Origin: Peribolospora baueri
Taxonomy: Eukaryota; Basidiomycota; Peribolosporomycetes; Peribolosporales; Peribolosporaceae
Direction of reading: 5' to 3'
DNA length: 64,000 bases
Assembly: GCA_029717555.1 (NCBI GenBank)
Contig: JAMDHS010000022.1
Coordinates: forward strand, 124,001 to 188,000
Shown piece by piece: positions 48,142 through 60,009 of the stretch. The notes under the pieces are model-generated. The model saw only the letters and a program-made list of their open reading frames with translations, had not been told where the DNA came from and searched no databases. The position numbers and the translations under genes were made by a program. The number at the start of each line of letters is the position of its first letter. Position 1 is the first letter of the stretch.

Positions 48142-49512
48142 ATGGCAAAACGCAAATCTGGTCGTCCTCGGCCCAACCGGCGTCATGGGTTCTATATCCT
48201 CATCGTGAGTCGCTTCGTCTCTCTCAAGGCGTGCAGTGAGCATGTCTCAGCAGTCCAACTGGGGAGCATGGATAAGTGTGCGGACGTCACTTGACAACTC
48301 TTCCGCTGGTTCGAACCTTGGATGACGATGGTGGTTTGTCGTCGGTTCGTCGATGCAGATGATCCTGGGCTGGTTCGTGCCCCCTCTAGCCGTCGCCGTA
48401 CGGTTCGGCATCGGCAAGGATTTTTTCATTAACGTGCTGCTCACAATTGCTGGGTATATCCCTGGACACGGTGGGTTGCGTGGAGTCAATCGTCCTGTGT
48501 CCCTATCCCGCTGTGCCACGGCAGTGTTACGAAATGGATATGCTATCCTCGCTTCTCTCATAGGGCGACTATACTCATAGCGATGATCTCGGTGCCTCCG
48601 ATCCCTTTTCTCTTCTCCCTCATAGTCCACAATTTTTTCCTCCAAAACATACGCAACAACAAATCCAAGGCACGCAGCCCGCGATGGGCAGTCAAAGCGG
48701 GCCTCATCAAGGACCACAGTAAAGACCGACATGGGCGCTCCGGATGGGCGCATCGGTACGATGAGCGAGTTCCTGGCGCTGAGTATGGCCCCGGGTCTAC
48801 CTCCGGCTACAGTGGAGGTAAAAACGGTGGGGGACGTCTAGGGAAGGCGGATGACTCAAGTGCAGCCTATAGGATGGCTGACAATGGTCTGGGGACGGCG
48901 TACGAGAGGCAAGACGAGATTGTCGACCCCGTCACGGGAGAAACTCGACCTCCGCCCGCTCAGGACGGTGCCCAACAAAGGAGGGACAGCGTCAGTTCTT
49001 CTTCCGCTTCCCGTCGGGCGGCACCTCTTCCGCTGGACATAGAAGAGGAAGAAAGAGGGCAGCAGGACACCACCGACGGTGTACACCGAGTTCGCACACG
49101 AGAATCGGTAGCATCCATCACCACCTCCGGTAGCCAGACATCTAATCGTTCGGCGCGGTATGCGGACCGGTACGGCAGCGAACTGCCCGGCATGGGCGAT
49201 AGGAGGGTGAAAGGCGGGAAGAAGATCAAAAAAATTTCTCGCGGTGAAGCGGTCGGTCGAACGACGTCCTCTGCGGCCGTGGACAACTTTGACGGACAGG
49301 CCTTTGGAGCACAGGACCTGGGCCGTTCCGTGGATAAGGAGTTTGGCGTGGGCTCGGGTAAGGGGAACGGTGCCACTGGCACTTTTGGTAGCGGTGGACC
49401 AGGCACGTTTGGGCAGAGGAGGGGAAATACTGGCGACGGCCTTGGAGACCAAAGTATCCAGAACGCGCAGGGCAGACAGGAGGGAGAGGATGAGTTCGCG
49501 CACGAGTTCTAG
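48142..49512 (+). CDS. Pmp3/UPF0057-family membrane protein with long tail
   Basis: Exons 48142-48204, 48359-48470 and 48626-49512 give 353 residues. The core is a Pmp3 proteolipid: a short basic N-terminus (MAKRKSGRPRPNRR); a first membrane segment continuing across intron 1 into ILGWFVPPLAVAVRFGIG; and a second, KDFFINVLLTIAGYIPGH, then VHNFFLQNIRNN. Pmp3 proteins are small plasma-membrane or endosomal hydrophobic proteins affecting cation tolerance. Classic members are about 55 residues, whereas here a hydrophilic Gly/Ser/Arg/Asp-rich tail of about 280 residues follows and ends in EFAHEF. Longer fungal relatives (Sna-type) also have tails, so this may be a sorting or regulatory extension; that is inference. 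It converges with ATG11. Confidence 0.88.
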
Positions 49513-49938
49513 GCTTGCCCCACCCGGTCTTCTTCCCACTCCCTGATCCCGAAGCCGCCATTCAGGCTGCTCGATTGTTTGACGTATGTGAACCACCGCC
49601 CATTTATGACGAAATGAGGACGGTGCGGCGGCACGACGCCGGTGATCTTTTCGTGTTGTGTAGCAGATGTGTATCCTGTAACTATTCGCTTTCGTTCTCT
49701 GCTCTACTTGCTGCTTTTTGTAAGACGTACCTTTCTCTTGGCGGAACGTGTTCAATTGATACGACAATCGTTGCTTGGAATGCAAACAAAAGCACAAGAG
49801 TACAGGGGATGGTCGATGAACGAAAGCAGTCGTTGAACAGGAGAAAAAGGAAGAATTGAAAGAGTGTCGATTGCCGGCGAAGAGACCGGCAAAGAGAAAG
49901 AAGTGAAAGTCCCGATCGAAAAGAGCCACCTCATGCTA
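49513..49938. other. Convergent intergenic region Pmp3-family gene / ATG11
   Basis: Spacer of about 430 bp, AT-richer than its surroundings. No coding or RNA signature is seen. It probably holds both 3' UTRs. Confidence 0.6.
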
Positions 49939-52900
49939 TCAGCCTCGTCCTCCAGTGGCACTCCCGTTTCCGGCGGCAGCACCTTGCTTTGAAGAGGCAG
50001 CAGCACCCCTTCTAGTTTGCGACGGCCTGCGAATGAAGCCGCCGCCGACACCTCTCTCACCGAGCCTCTTAAGCATCTCTGTCGCGCTTGTCATCCCGCT
50101 TGCAGCAGACATTGCCTCGCTACTTGCCACGCTACGGCTGTAGCTCGTTGGACTGCCCATCCCACTCGCCGCGTCGCTCTCTCGGCCCTTGACGCGTTTG
50201 GGCACTGTCCGGATCCACGCCGCTCCCAGGGCACCGGAGAACGACATTGACCGCGGTGCGGGACTTCCAACCGACGATGGTGGCACTCCGGGTGGTGAGC
50301 CTATTGACGGAGAAGACGGGCGTGGTGGGACGCCGTCCGCCGAAGAGGAGTCGACCGTGATTCCAGCGCCAGCTTGGGACGACATACGCGACACACTAGA
50401 CGCCGCATCGTCGTCGTGAAGATGGTGATAACGATGATGTTCGGTTGTGGTGCTGAGTGTCGGTTCGGCTTTAGACATCGCTCCAGAAAGGAGCACGGTG
50501 GAGCCCGTGATGGAAAGGCCACTTCTCGTGCGACTTGAATCGTTAGTATTGGCAGCCCGGCGAGCCGTCCGCGGCCGAGTACGAGGCGCTACCGGGATCG
50601 CCCTCGGTCTCTCAGTCGCGTCGGTAAGGGCAGAGGGTTCCGCGGCCGGAGTGGGCGATGTATTTCCCACAGCAGAGCTGGTTGATGACGTGTGCGGCTC
50701 AGCCGTCACTACTGGCGCCAATACAGCCAGCCTCCCTGCGGCCGGTAGCGACGTGGGTGACCGAGAGAATGGATCGGCGCTCTGCTCGATTGGAGCAAGG
50801 GAGCCCATCTCTGAAAAGTCGCGAGAAGTACGCCTTGCGCGCCGCCCGTCCTCGGTTGCAATTGCAGGGTCAAGCTGGAAGGGAAACGCGGTGGGAGCAG
50901 CAGACTGGCGCGGGCTGGAAGGCGAGCACACCGCCGACGTGGCAGGAGTGGCGAGTGGCTGTACGGCGGGAGGCGAGCTGGTGGCTTCATGGGCGAGCTC
51001 CTCCTCTCCAAACCTTCGTGCATCGCTCGCGTGTGACACGGCTTTGTGCTCCTCCACCTCCACCAACAGCTCGCTTCCTCTTCGCGTCTCGTTCGCAGCA
51101 TCTTGCCTAACCAACGGATATGTCTCGTCTCTCTTCGCCTCCGGCCTGGTACGCGTGGACGCTTTGCGATGCCTGTACATGGAAGAGGAAGATAGGGCCG
51201 GTGGCGTTGTCCACGGCTCTGTCGAGAGCAGATAGTACTTCACGCCCTCGCCAAGCTGGAAAGGGTTGCTATTTGGCACCCTCGAGTCGACAACGTGCTC
51301 GGCGATCTCCGATATCCGAGCGACAATCCACTCTTTGGTCTTGATCTGTTCGGCAATCTGCCCTGTGGCGTTCAGGAAGTAGTGAGGGAAGGAGATGTTG
51401 AAGGCTGCCCAAGGTCGGGCAGTGGAGTTTCGAGTCGGCAGGAAAAGGACGAGATCGCCCTTTTGGAAACTGTGGATGACGTTCAAACGAGGAAGGTGTC
51501 AGCACGATCATCAGCATCGTTGGAATGCCGCCGTAGAATACCCACGGCGTGGAATACGGGGCAAGATACTCACTTCCTGAACGCGATCTTCCCCGCCGCC
51601 TTCTCTTTCTCTCTCCCAACCTTCTCGCTGGCGCTCTTGTAAGCTTTCTGCCACTTCTTCACCAACGTCGTCAAACTCTCAACCTTGCCTTTCATCTCTT
51701 CCTCCAACTTGCCGTGGTCGAGGGCTTTACTGTGAGCGGCGGCGCGAAGCTCGTCGATTTCCCGACGACCCTCTCCTAGCTCGCGCTCAAGCGCACGGAC
51801 CTCCTCCTGCTTCTCTCTAAGACCCTCCTCGAGGATGGCTCGGTCCGAATCGGTCTCGGCGATGTGGTCGCGGATCAGCCGGTCCTTCTCCCGTTCGACC
51901 TCAGAAAGTGCCTTGCGAACCTCCCGTGCCTCCTCTCTCGCCTTTTCGAGCGCATCGCACAAGCTCTTCATCTCCTGTTCAGTCGACTGAGCCTCCCTGG
52001 CCGAACCGATCCTCTCCGCCATGAGCGTCTCCGTCTCCAGCCTCGCATCGTCTCGCTCTTTTCGTACGATGTCCAGCTCCTCTTCCAGCTCGTCCACGCT
52101 CTGTTCAAGCGCCAGCGCACGCTTGCTCTGAGCTTCCAACTCCTTCGCGCTCTCTGCTGCGTTGCGTCTCGTATCTTCGAGTTCACGTCGGAGTTCCTCC
52201 ATTTCCTTCCTGAGAGCGACTTCCGCGGCGGTTGAAGAGTCGGCCCGGCTCTTGAGGGCAGCGTTTTCAGCTTTGGCCCGCTCCAGGTCATCCTGCATCG
52301 CCTTAGAAGCGCGGGACTCCATGCTGGCCCTTTCCGTTTCTTGAGCCAGTTTGACCTCGAGCGTGGACCTCTCCTCCTCTCGTGCCTCGTGTTCGGTTCG
52401 CAAACGCTCCTCCGCTTCTATGAGAGCATGAGAGACATGGTCCAAATGGGCGCGCAAGTCTGCTACCTCTGCCGGAGAGACGAAGTCGGCGTTCCTACGC
52501 GATCCACCTTGCATTGATGTTGACGAGGACGTTGATGATGAGATTGACCTTGTCGCCACTGAATGAAAAGCGGGCAATCATCAGAGACCGAAAGGAACCA
52601 TCTAGAGATATCAGAGCGCACGGGCACAAAAAAAACGGAAAACGCTCACACCCTCCTGCAGCCGCTCTCTCAAAGTCTTTCTCCAACCTTTCGATAGTCT
52701 GGACCATATCCTGCACCTGGACCCGAACTTCCGCGATCGGACTCGGCGGCTCGGCGCGCATGATAGAACCCAACTGCTCAAGGCCTTTGGGGACGGTATC
52801 CTGACCATGACCGCCGCCTTTCGTTGACAGGAACTGATGAACGGAAGGTGGGAGCGTCTCGAGAGCTGGTGGCGAAGATGCGAGGAAAAGCTCTAGCGCG

Positions 52901-55779
52901 TCGAGCTCGGAGAAGAGAGCTGGAAGGATTGCAGCACAGGAGAGACTCGTGAGCAGAAACAAAACTCGAGGACGTGTGGTTTGCTTGACGACAGAAACCC
53001 ATCGGCCTACTCACCAGTGAGATCCTCCTTTCCTAGCTCAGGCGTCCTCTCCGCCCCTCCCTCGCCTCTTCCGGCTTTCGTAGAAATTTCCACGCCCATC
53101 GGCTCCTCGTCAAAGCCCTGCACGGTCCAAGGGAGCCGGCCCGCGACTTCGCGCTTGTAGGTTTGTCGACGCGTGCGTTCGGCAGAGACGAGCGTGGCGA
53201 GGAGCTCGGCGAGGTGGGAGGAACGGGTGAGGAGGAGACGAGCTGTAGGGACGAAGGGATAAGACGAAAGCATGAGATGGAGACAGCGAAGGCGTTCTCG
53301 TTCCATGAGAGAAAGAACATGAGACTCACAAAACTCTCTTCTTCGCACGACCTCGGCGACGGTAGCGGCATAGGCTCCAAGCATACACCGCAACCTCATC
53401 AGATGTTTGAAACCGTCCGATCTTCCCCGGAAGGCCAATCCTCCCGCTCTCGCAAAGCCCCGTCCGATTGGCCCATCGAAATTTGCGTCAGCGCCGCCGT
53501 GCAGCTCAATGTCAAACTCGCTGAGCATGGAAGACAGCTCGGCAAGGTCGGACTGGAGGGAGGAAATGTCGTGGAGGACGTGCAAAGAATGTAGGAGGAG
53601 GTAATTCTTGTCGTCCGTGAGACGCAGGACGGCTTCGCGAGCTTGAACATCGACGTTGTAAAGCTCTGTGGAGTGGATGGGTGGACGTCCCAAAACCTCG
53701 TGAGCTAGCGCCGACACCAGATCGTGGAATGGTGGATCGGTCTCATCATCCTCAGAGGAGATGGCCCGCTGGCACACTTACCCCCAGCCCAATTCTGCAT
53801 CTTCTCGGCATCCCTATGCCCGTGCTCGAGTAGCTCAACGATCTCCTTCGCTCTTTCCAAAGCAGCCGCCGCCTCTGCTAACGTTGCCGTGGAAGGGTCA
53901 ATGCTTGATAGGAAAGTGACGAAAATGTGTAAGCATTGCGCTCCATAGCCCGCAGACCGGTGGGTGAAAAAAGGAGTTATAAGAAACACAAACTGTTAAA
54001 GACAGCGACCGACAGATAGAGATACTCACTTCCCACCCTCGACTTCGGCGCGCAGGGTACGCGTGTCGGCCATGAGCTGCGCCGCCATTTGTTCTAAAGT
54101 GCCAAGGCGAGAGGTAAACTCGTCTGGTTGCATTGTATTGTCCGCCAAGGAGAGGGTGAGAAAAAAGGAAGAAAAGAAATGGGCCGGAATAACAGAGGGA
54201 GCAAGTATCAGGTTGGACGATCCGGGAATGAGCAGAAATGACCAGCAGCGAGACAGAGCAGACAACGTGGAACGGGCACGCACCAAAGACCTTGAGACAC
54301 TGGTTGGCGACGGCTTTCATCTTGAGCCTCGAAACGTAATCACCCAAGGACCTCTCCTTCCTCTCCCTCCTCTCGCTCGTCGGGCTACTGACGCCACCGC
54401 CCGCACCTGCAGCGGCAGCGCCGGTGGCAGCACTATCGGAAGCACCAGCGCTCGGGCCGCTCTCACCGGCAAGGTTGGCCGTCGCGCCCGTGCCGTTCGA
54501 ATCGAAAAATTTCGGGTTGACTCTGACGCGAGAGAGGACGTCGAGGTCTCGCTCGTACCCTGCGAGAAGAGAAGCCATGAGGCGCAGGTGCGGACGGGCA
54601 TAGCCTTCCTCTTGTTCCTTCTGGGTTTTCCCTTCCATTTCGGCTTCACCGATTTCTTCCCGCTCCTGCTCTTCGTCTCCGTTTCCTCGTTCGGAAGAAC
54701 CTGTCCTTTCACGTAACACCGCTGCCGCTTCTACGAATCGACCTTCAGCCTCGTGGTGCTGGGAGTTTGCTCCATCACCGCCTCTACTTCCATTCAAGCC
54801 TTCTTCTCCCTTTCCAGCTCTTGCGGTGTGAGAGGAAGACGAGTGGAGCTTGGGTTTCGGGATGGGACCTACAATCGCCTCCGTAGCGGCAAGTACGCCG
54901 TCAGCATGGCTGCTCAAATTCCTCGCGGCTGTCCTAGTAGAGCGTAATATGCCTTGCAAGTGAGAGTGAAGTGTTGTGGCAGAGCCGTAGTGGGATCTTA
55001 TGACGGATAGGACATGGCGAAGATGCTGTTGGTGATCGTGCTGCAACGGCGACGGCCGGGTGATAAGGCCAATGAGAAGGTCAAGGGAGGGTAAAGGTGG
55101 TTCTAAGAGAGGGGATTCAGCGAGCTCTTTCGCGATCGCTTCTGGATCAGAGTAAAGGAAGTCCCGGTTGAAAACGAAGAACTCCTAAGTGGTCCGTCGA
55201 AGACGAGAAGATGGTGCCAAGGGCCAGAGTGCTAAAGTTAGCAGACAGGTGGAACAACGAAACAAGGCATAAAGCAGACTCACGAGCTCCTGACCCGACT
55301 CCGTCAGGCCGCCTTGCATGATGAGAGCGTCGACGACGTCCTCCCTAAGCTGTGCTCCTCCAGAAGTCATCACGATCATTGAGTCGGATGGAATGCCCGT
55401 AGCGAGCGAGAAGCAGTCAAGAAGAGCATTGAGGCTGCACATTAAGAGAAAAATAGAGTAGAAATGCCCAGAAGGTAGGTCAATCAAGAGAAGCGGCGAT
55501 GAACACAAACGAGGTCAGGCAAGGAAGGCTGTTGAACAAAAGATGCTCGAGGAGACCGCCACTTACGTATCAAAGTGCGTGAGAGGTTGAGAGACGTCAA
55601 GGGAGAGACCATCGTGGGCGCGATACTGAAGATCGGAGCCACGATTAATATAAAATGCGGTCAGGTCCGTCCCTGAGCAGAGCTCTCCCTTGTTTCCCCC
55701 CAAGACGGAAAGCTTTTTGGAGACAGTAACCGGAGAGGGGCGAGGGGGGCGAATGGGGGACCCTACTCACGATCTTCAT
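49939..55779 (-). CDS. ATG11: Autophagy-related protein 11, selective autophagy scaffold
   Basis: Scaffold that links cargo receptors to the Atg1 kinase during selective autophagy. Eleven exons (55779-55771, 55625-55567, 55434-55284, 55184-54284, 54123-54030, 53903-53782, 53704-53330, 53242-53015, 52919-52650, 52558-51574, 51469-49939) give 1574 residues. The N-terminus is ubiquitin-like: MKI-YRAHDGLSLDV, then LATGIPSDSMIVMTSGGAQL and FFVFNRDFLY. Atg17-like and helical parts follow, including VDVQAREAVLRLTDDKNYLL. Exon 10 is almost wholly coiled coil (737-1064, Glu/Arg/Leu-rich heptads). The Atg11 C-terminal domain opens exon 11 with FQKGDLVLFLPTRN, PWAAFNISFPHYFL, EWIVARISEIAEHVVD and NPFQLGEGVKYYLL, and a Ser-rich tail follows. 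The first coding exon has just 9 nt. It shares a divergent promoter with PWP2. Confidence 0.93.
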
Positions 55780-56335
55780 CTTGTGCCACCACTGTCCCCT
55801 CCGAGTGCGCTACCTGGCAAGCTGGCTGCTCAGGAGGCTCGGAGGACGAGGCAAAGACTTGAAGGCGAGCCGAATCGAGATGGATGTTCGACGGTGGATT
55901 GGTCGATCCCTCTGGGGCACACGGTGCCACCCCAGCGGCGCGTGTCACGTGCGCCGATCACAATGACGATCTGAGACGCTAGCGACGACCATCCCTCTTT
56001 CGCCTGCTTCAATCTCCTTGCTTTTGACATCTAACAACTTCCTGGGTCATCTAGCAACGCATTAAATTCCAAGACACGCAGAAAATGTCTATCAATGCCG
56101 ACCAGGATGGTTCAAAAGGGAGCTTCTTTTGTCCACCTTGGCCAACTGAGCGGACGTAAGTCGCCGACCTAAGGCGTGGCCAGTGCTCACAAGCTGACGC
56201 CGCAGCAATGCCGCAGCTTTTGGCCCAAGCCGCTGATCTCCGCTCGCGGCCCAGCAGGCCTTCTTCCAACGCGAGTTGTGCACAGACAGATCGACCGTAC
56301 GACGACGAGGACGGTGACGAGGAAGGACGGTCAGG
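55780..56335. promoter_or_regulatory. Divergent promoter ATG11 / PWP2
   Basis: A 556-bp spacer. On the ATG11 side, an upstream ATG at 55948 (minus) opens a frame that overlaps the ATG11 start. On the PWP2 side, an ACGACGACGAGGACGG-type stretch lies just before the ATG. Confidence 0.5.
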
Positions 56336-59300
56336 ATGAAGTCCAATTTTAAGGTAGGCCGAGCATGCATTTTTTTACATCCTTGTCCTGCTCGTGTACC
56401 CTGCTTGGTTGCGCTTCCTGACATGATTTGCTCCTTCCTTGTCCGCCACCCCTACCGGGTCTCCTCGAACATTCTCAGTTCTCCAACCTGTGCGGGACGG
56501 TGTACCGACAGGGAAATGTTATCTTTACTCCAGATGGAAACTCGGTGTTGTCACCGGTAGGCAACAGGGTGTCCGTGTTTGACTTGGTCAAGTGAGTCTG
56601 ATCTTGTCGAAGAAGGGCGAATGGTTCCGAGGGGAGGCTCGTGGATTTCGCTTCACCACTTCGTCTCTGACTACCTCTCCTCCATCCATTTTTCTTGCCC
56701 TTTCATCTCTGGCAGTAACAAATCATTTACGTTCCCATTTGAGAACCGTAAGAACATCGCTCGCATTGCCCTCAGCCCGGACTCAAACCTGTTACTGAGC
56801 GTGGACGAAGGTGAGTCGGCCAGCTTACTCTGGCTACTGATGCTATGAATGAGATTCGGAAAGAAAATCAACTAATCGACGCTATGCTGCTCTTACACTT
56901 TTCTTGTATGTTGATACCCTTTTCACCTACAGAGGGCCATGCTCTTCTCTCACACTTCCACCGGCACGTCGTCCTCCACCACTTCAATTTTAAAAAGCCA
57001 GTACGAGACATTCAGTTCTCCCCGGACGGCCGATATATTGCAGCGACGCACGGTGCTCAAGTGCAAGTGTGGAAGACGCCTTCAAGCGCTGTGCGGGAGT
57101 TTTCGCCGTTTGTTTTGCACAGGACGTATACGGGGCATTTTGATGATGTGTTGAGCGTGACCTGGAGTAAGGACGGCCGGTGAGTGTGTGAGCGGTCGAG
57201 GACTGGGAGACAAGGGCTCGGACTATGATCGCAGAAGTTCTGAGCCAAACATACCTCTAACCCTATGTCTTCGGTCTTCATAGGTTTTTCATGACCACCT
57301 CCAAAGATATGACCGGTCGCCTCTTCAGCCTCGATCCCGTCCCCGGTTTCAGGCCGAAAACGTTCGGAGGCCATCGCGACCATGTTCTTGGAGCGTGGTT
57401 CTCCGACGATGGGCGAACGGTAAGCAGCACATCTAGCAGCACACCTAGTTCGATGGACCATCAACCATCCTGCGTATTGGTCAACGCGCGCTCAAACATT
57501 TTCTTGTCGCTCATCACTCCCGGATCAGATTTACACGGTCAGCCGGGACGGTGCGGCCTTTGTCTGGAAGGCCAAAGCTGACGATGACGCCGACTCGGAG
57601 CAAGAAGACGATGACGACGAGGACAGTGTGCGCCGCGTCATGGTCTCTAAAAAGGGCAGCACCTCCTCGGCACCCAACAACACGATCGCCTATACGCGGT
57701 GGGGCGTGCATTCGAAACACTATTTCCAGCAGCCGGACGCCAAGGTTGTCTGTGCGACCTTCCATGCTGCTTCCTCCCTCCTTATTGTCGGCTTCTCTTC
57801 TGGCATCTTCGGTTTGTGGGAGATGCCTTCATTCACCAACGTGCACACGCTCTCCATCTCCCAAGACAAGATCACCTCCGTAGCAGTCAACGCATCGGGC
57901 GAGTGGCTCGCCTTCGGTGCGCGCAAGCTTGGTCAGCTGCTCGTGTGGGAGTGGCAGTCGGAGTCGTACGTGCTTAAACAGCAGGGCCATTTCTTCGACA
58001 TGAACTGTCTCGCCTTCTCATCCGACGGCCAGACGGTCGCGACGGGCGGTGACGACGGAAAGGTGAAGGTTTGGAACACGACTTCCGGTTTCTGCTTTAT
58101 CACCTTCTCCGAACACACCTCTTCAATCAGCGCGCTCGAATTTGCCAAACAGGGCTCCGTGCTCTTCTCGGCCTCGCTCGACGGTACAGTGCGCGCGTTC
58201 GATCTGGTCCGGTACCGCAATTTCCGCACCTTCACCTCTCCGTCTCCCGTGCAGTTCTCGAGCCTGGCCGTGGATCCGTCCGGAGAGGTGGTGTGCGCAG
58301 GGAGCATCGACACGTTTGAGATCTTCCTCTGGAGCGTACAGACGGGCAAGCTGCTTGACATCCTTGCGGGACACGAAGGTCCCGTCGCCAGCCTCGCCTT
58401 CTCGCCTACGGGCAGCGAGGTGGCGAGCGCGAGCTGGGATAGGACGGTGCGGCTCTGGGAAGTGTTCGGTCGGAGCCGGCACGTTGAGCCCTTCCAACTC
58501 AACTCGGACGGTCTCGCCGTGGCGTTCCGACCCGACGGGAAGGAAGTGGCTGCGAGCACGTTGGACGGCCAAATCGGGTTCTGGGACGTGAGCACGGGCA
58601 ACCAGAAGGCGGTCATCGAGGGCCGGAAAGACGTGGCTGGTGGGCGAAAGGCCGAGGACAAGATCATCGCTGCGAACAACTCTTCGGGCAAAAGCTTCAA
58701 CTCGCTTTGCTACTCGGCCGATGGAAAGTGCGTGCTCGCGGGAGGGAACAGCAAGTATGTGGTGCTGTATGACGCGAGGGAGGGAGTGATGGTGAAAAAG
58801 TTCCAGATCAGCCAGAACCTCAGCTTGGACGGGACGCGGGAGTTTCTCGATTCTCGCAAAGTCACGGACGCCGGCGTTACGGTTGAATTAATCGACGATC
58901 AAGGAGACGAGAGTGACCTCGAGGACCGCATGGACGACACCTTGCCGGGCGCAAAAGGGGGCAACCTGAGCCGTCGGAGATGGCTCCAGGAAGCTCGGAC
59001 GAAGTGTGTGCGGTTCAGCCCGACGGGGAGGAGCTGGGCGGCGGCGAGCACGGAGGGACTGTTGGTCTATAGCTTGGACGAGTCACTTGTCTTCGATCCC
59101 TTCGACCTCGACATCGACATCACGCCGCAGAGCACGCTGGCGACACTTGAGCGCAGGGAGTACCTTCAGGCGCTCGTCATGTCTCTGCGGCTCAACGAGG
59201 CCGCGCTCATCTCACGATGCTACGAGGGCGTACCCCCTTCGGATATCCCCCTGCTCGCGTCCCAGCTGCCCACCGTCTACCTCGAGCCCATGCTCCGCCT

Positions 59301-59667
59301 TGTCGCCACGCACATGGAGAAGAGTCCGCACGTCGAGTTCCACCTGCGCTGGGTGGGAGCCCTGCTGACGAGCCACGGAAAGATGCTGAGGGAGCGATCA
59401 GGGGAGTATGCGAGCATTTTCAGGATCATCCAGAGGAGCGTGACCGATTTTCAGACCAACATCGCCCGATTGTGAGTCGAGTCGGCGGTCTGTTCGTTCG
59501 TCATGTCGAGCTCCTTTGTCTTCCCTTACCTGGCCAACTGTGATATGGCTGATTCGCCTCGCTTCCTTTCCACCGTCTTTCGGCTCCACAGATGTGACGA
59601 CAATCGCTTCTCTCTCCTCTACCTCTGGAACGGCATGCAAGCGACGGCCGAAAGTGACTTGGCGTGA
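56336..59667 (+). CDS. PWP2: Periodic tryptophan protein 2, UTP-B / SSU processome
   Basis: WD-repeat core subunit of UTP-B in the U3 snoRNP small-subunit processome, for nucleolar 18S rRNA processing. Seven exons (56336-56353, 56479-56591, 56716-56810, 56933-57179, 57284-57419, 57529-59471, 59592-59667) give 875 residues. Family signature from the start: MKSNFKFSNLCGTVYRQGN, then FTPDGNSVLSPVGNRVSVFD. It carries two beta-propellers of WD repeats (for example DIQFSPDGRYIAATHGAQVQ and WDRTVRLWEVFG). The conserved Utp12-like C-terminal domain follows: LERREYLQALVMSLRLNEA, then LRWVGALLTSHGKML, ending in CDDNRFSLLYLWNGMQATA. The first exon encodes only six residues. Identification is certain. 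Confidence 0.96.
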
Positions 59668-60009
59668 TTAGATTTCGCACGTACATGTACTTGTGCTTCC
59701 GAATCAGAGACGCTGCCTGTATACTGTATACAGCGTGGGCAGCAATGAAATGTGTGCCAAACGGAGGCCGTCACCGTCTAGTGGGCCTGTTTTGTGACGT
59801 TTTCCAAGGAAGCGTCGGAAGCCTGCTGGTCGCGCACGTGATGAAACAAGGACCACCATCGCGCAGGGGCCACCCACGGACTTGGCGGTCATGAAATTCA
59901 TCCACCCAGCTTCGTACCGTACCCTCTTCCGCCTCGCCCTCTCATCCCTCCGCCTCCTCGTCTCATTACCCTCTTTTCCTTCGTCTGTCCCCTTCGTGGA
60001 GGCTCCCCA
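59668..60009. other. Spacer between PWP2 and RCE1
   Basis: A 342-bp tandem spacer with the PWP2 3' UTR and the RCE1 promoter. Contains a strong inverted repeat at 59712-59743. The segment before the RCE1 ATG is pyrimidine-rich. Confidence 0.55.
59712..59743. other. Inverted repeat in the PWP2 3' region
   Basis: CTGTATAC and GTATACAG form a perfect inverted repeat around one base (59717-59733). An outer GCTGCC/GGCAGC pair (59712-59717 and 59738-59743) could extend a stem, competing for one base. It lies about 45 nt after the PWP2 stop codon and could be an RNA hairpin or a dimeric protein site. Confidence 0.6.

Noticed and set aside
48309-48318. GGTTCGAACC as a tRNA T-loop
   Set aside because: No acceptor stem, D-loop or anticodon arm can be built around it, and it sits in intron 1 of the Pmp3-family gene.
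53705-53781. Very short (31-40 nt) intron in ATG11
   Set aside because: Acceptors inside this stretch give stops or the wrong phase. The later acceptor cgctag at 53706-53705 gives a normal 77-nt intron and keeps the frame.
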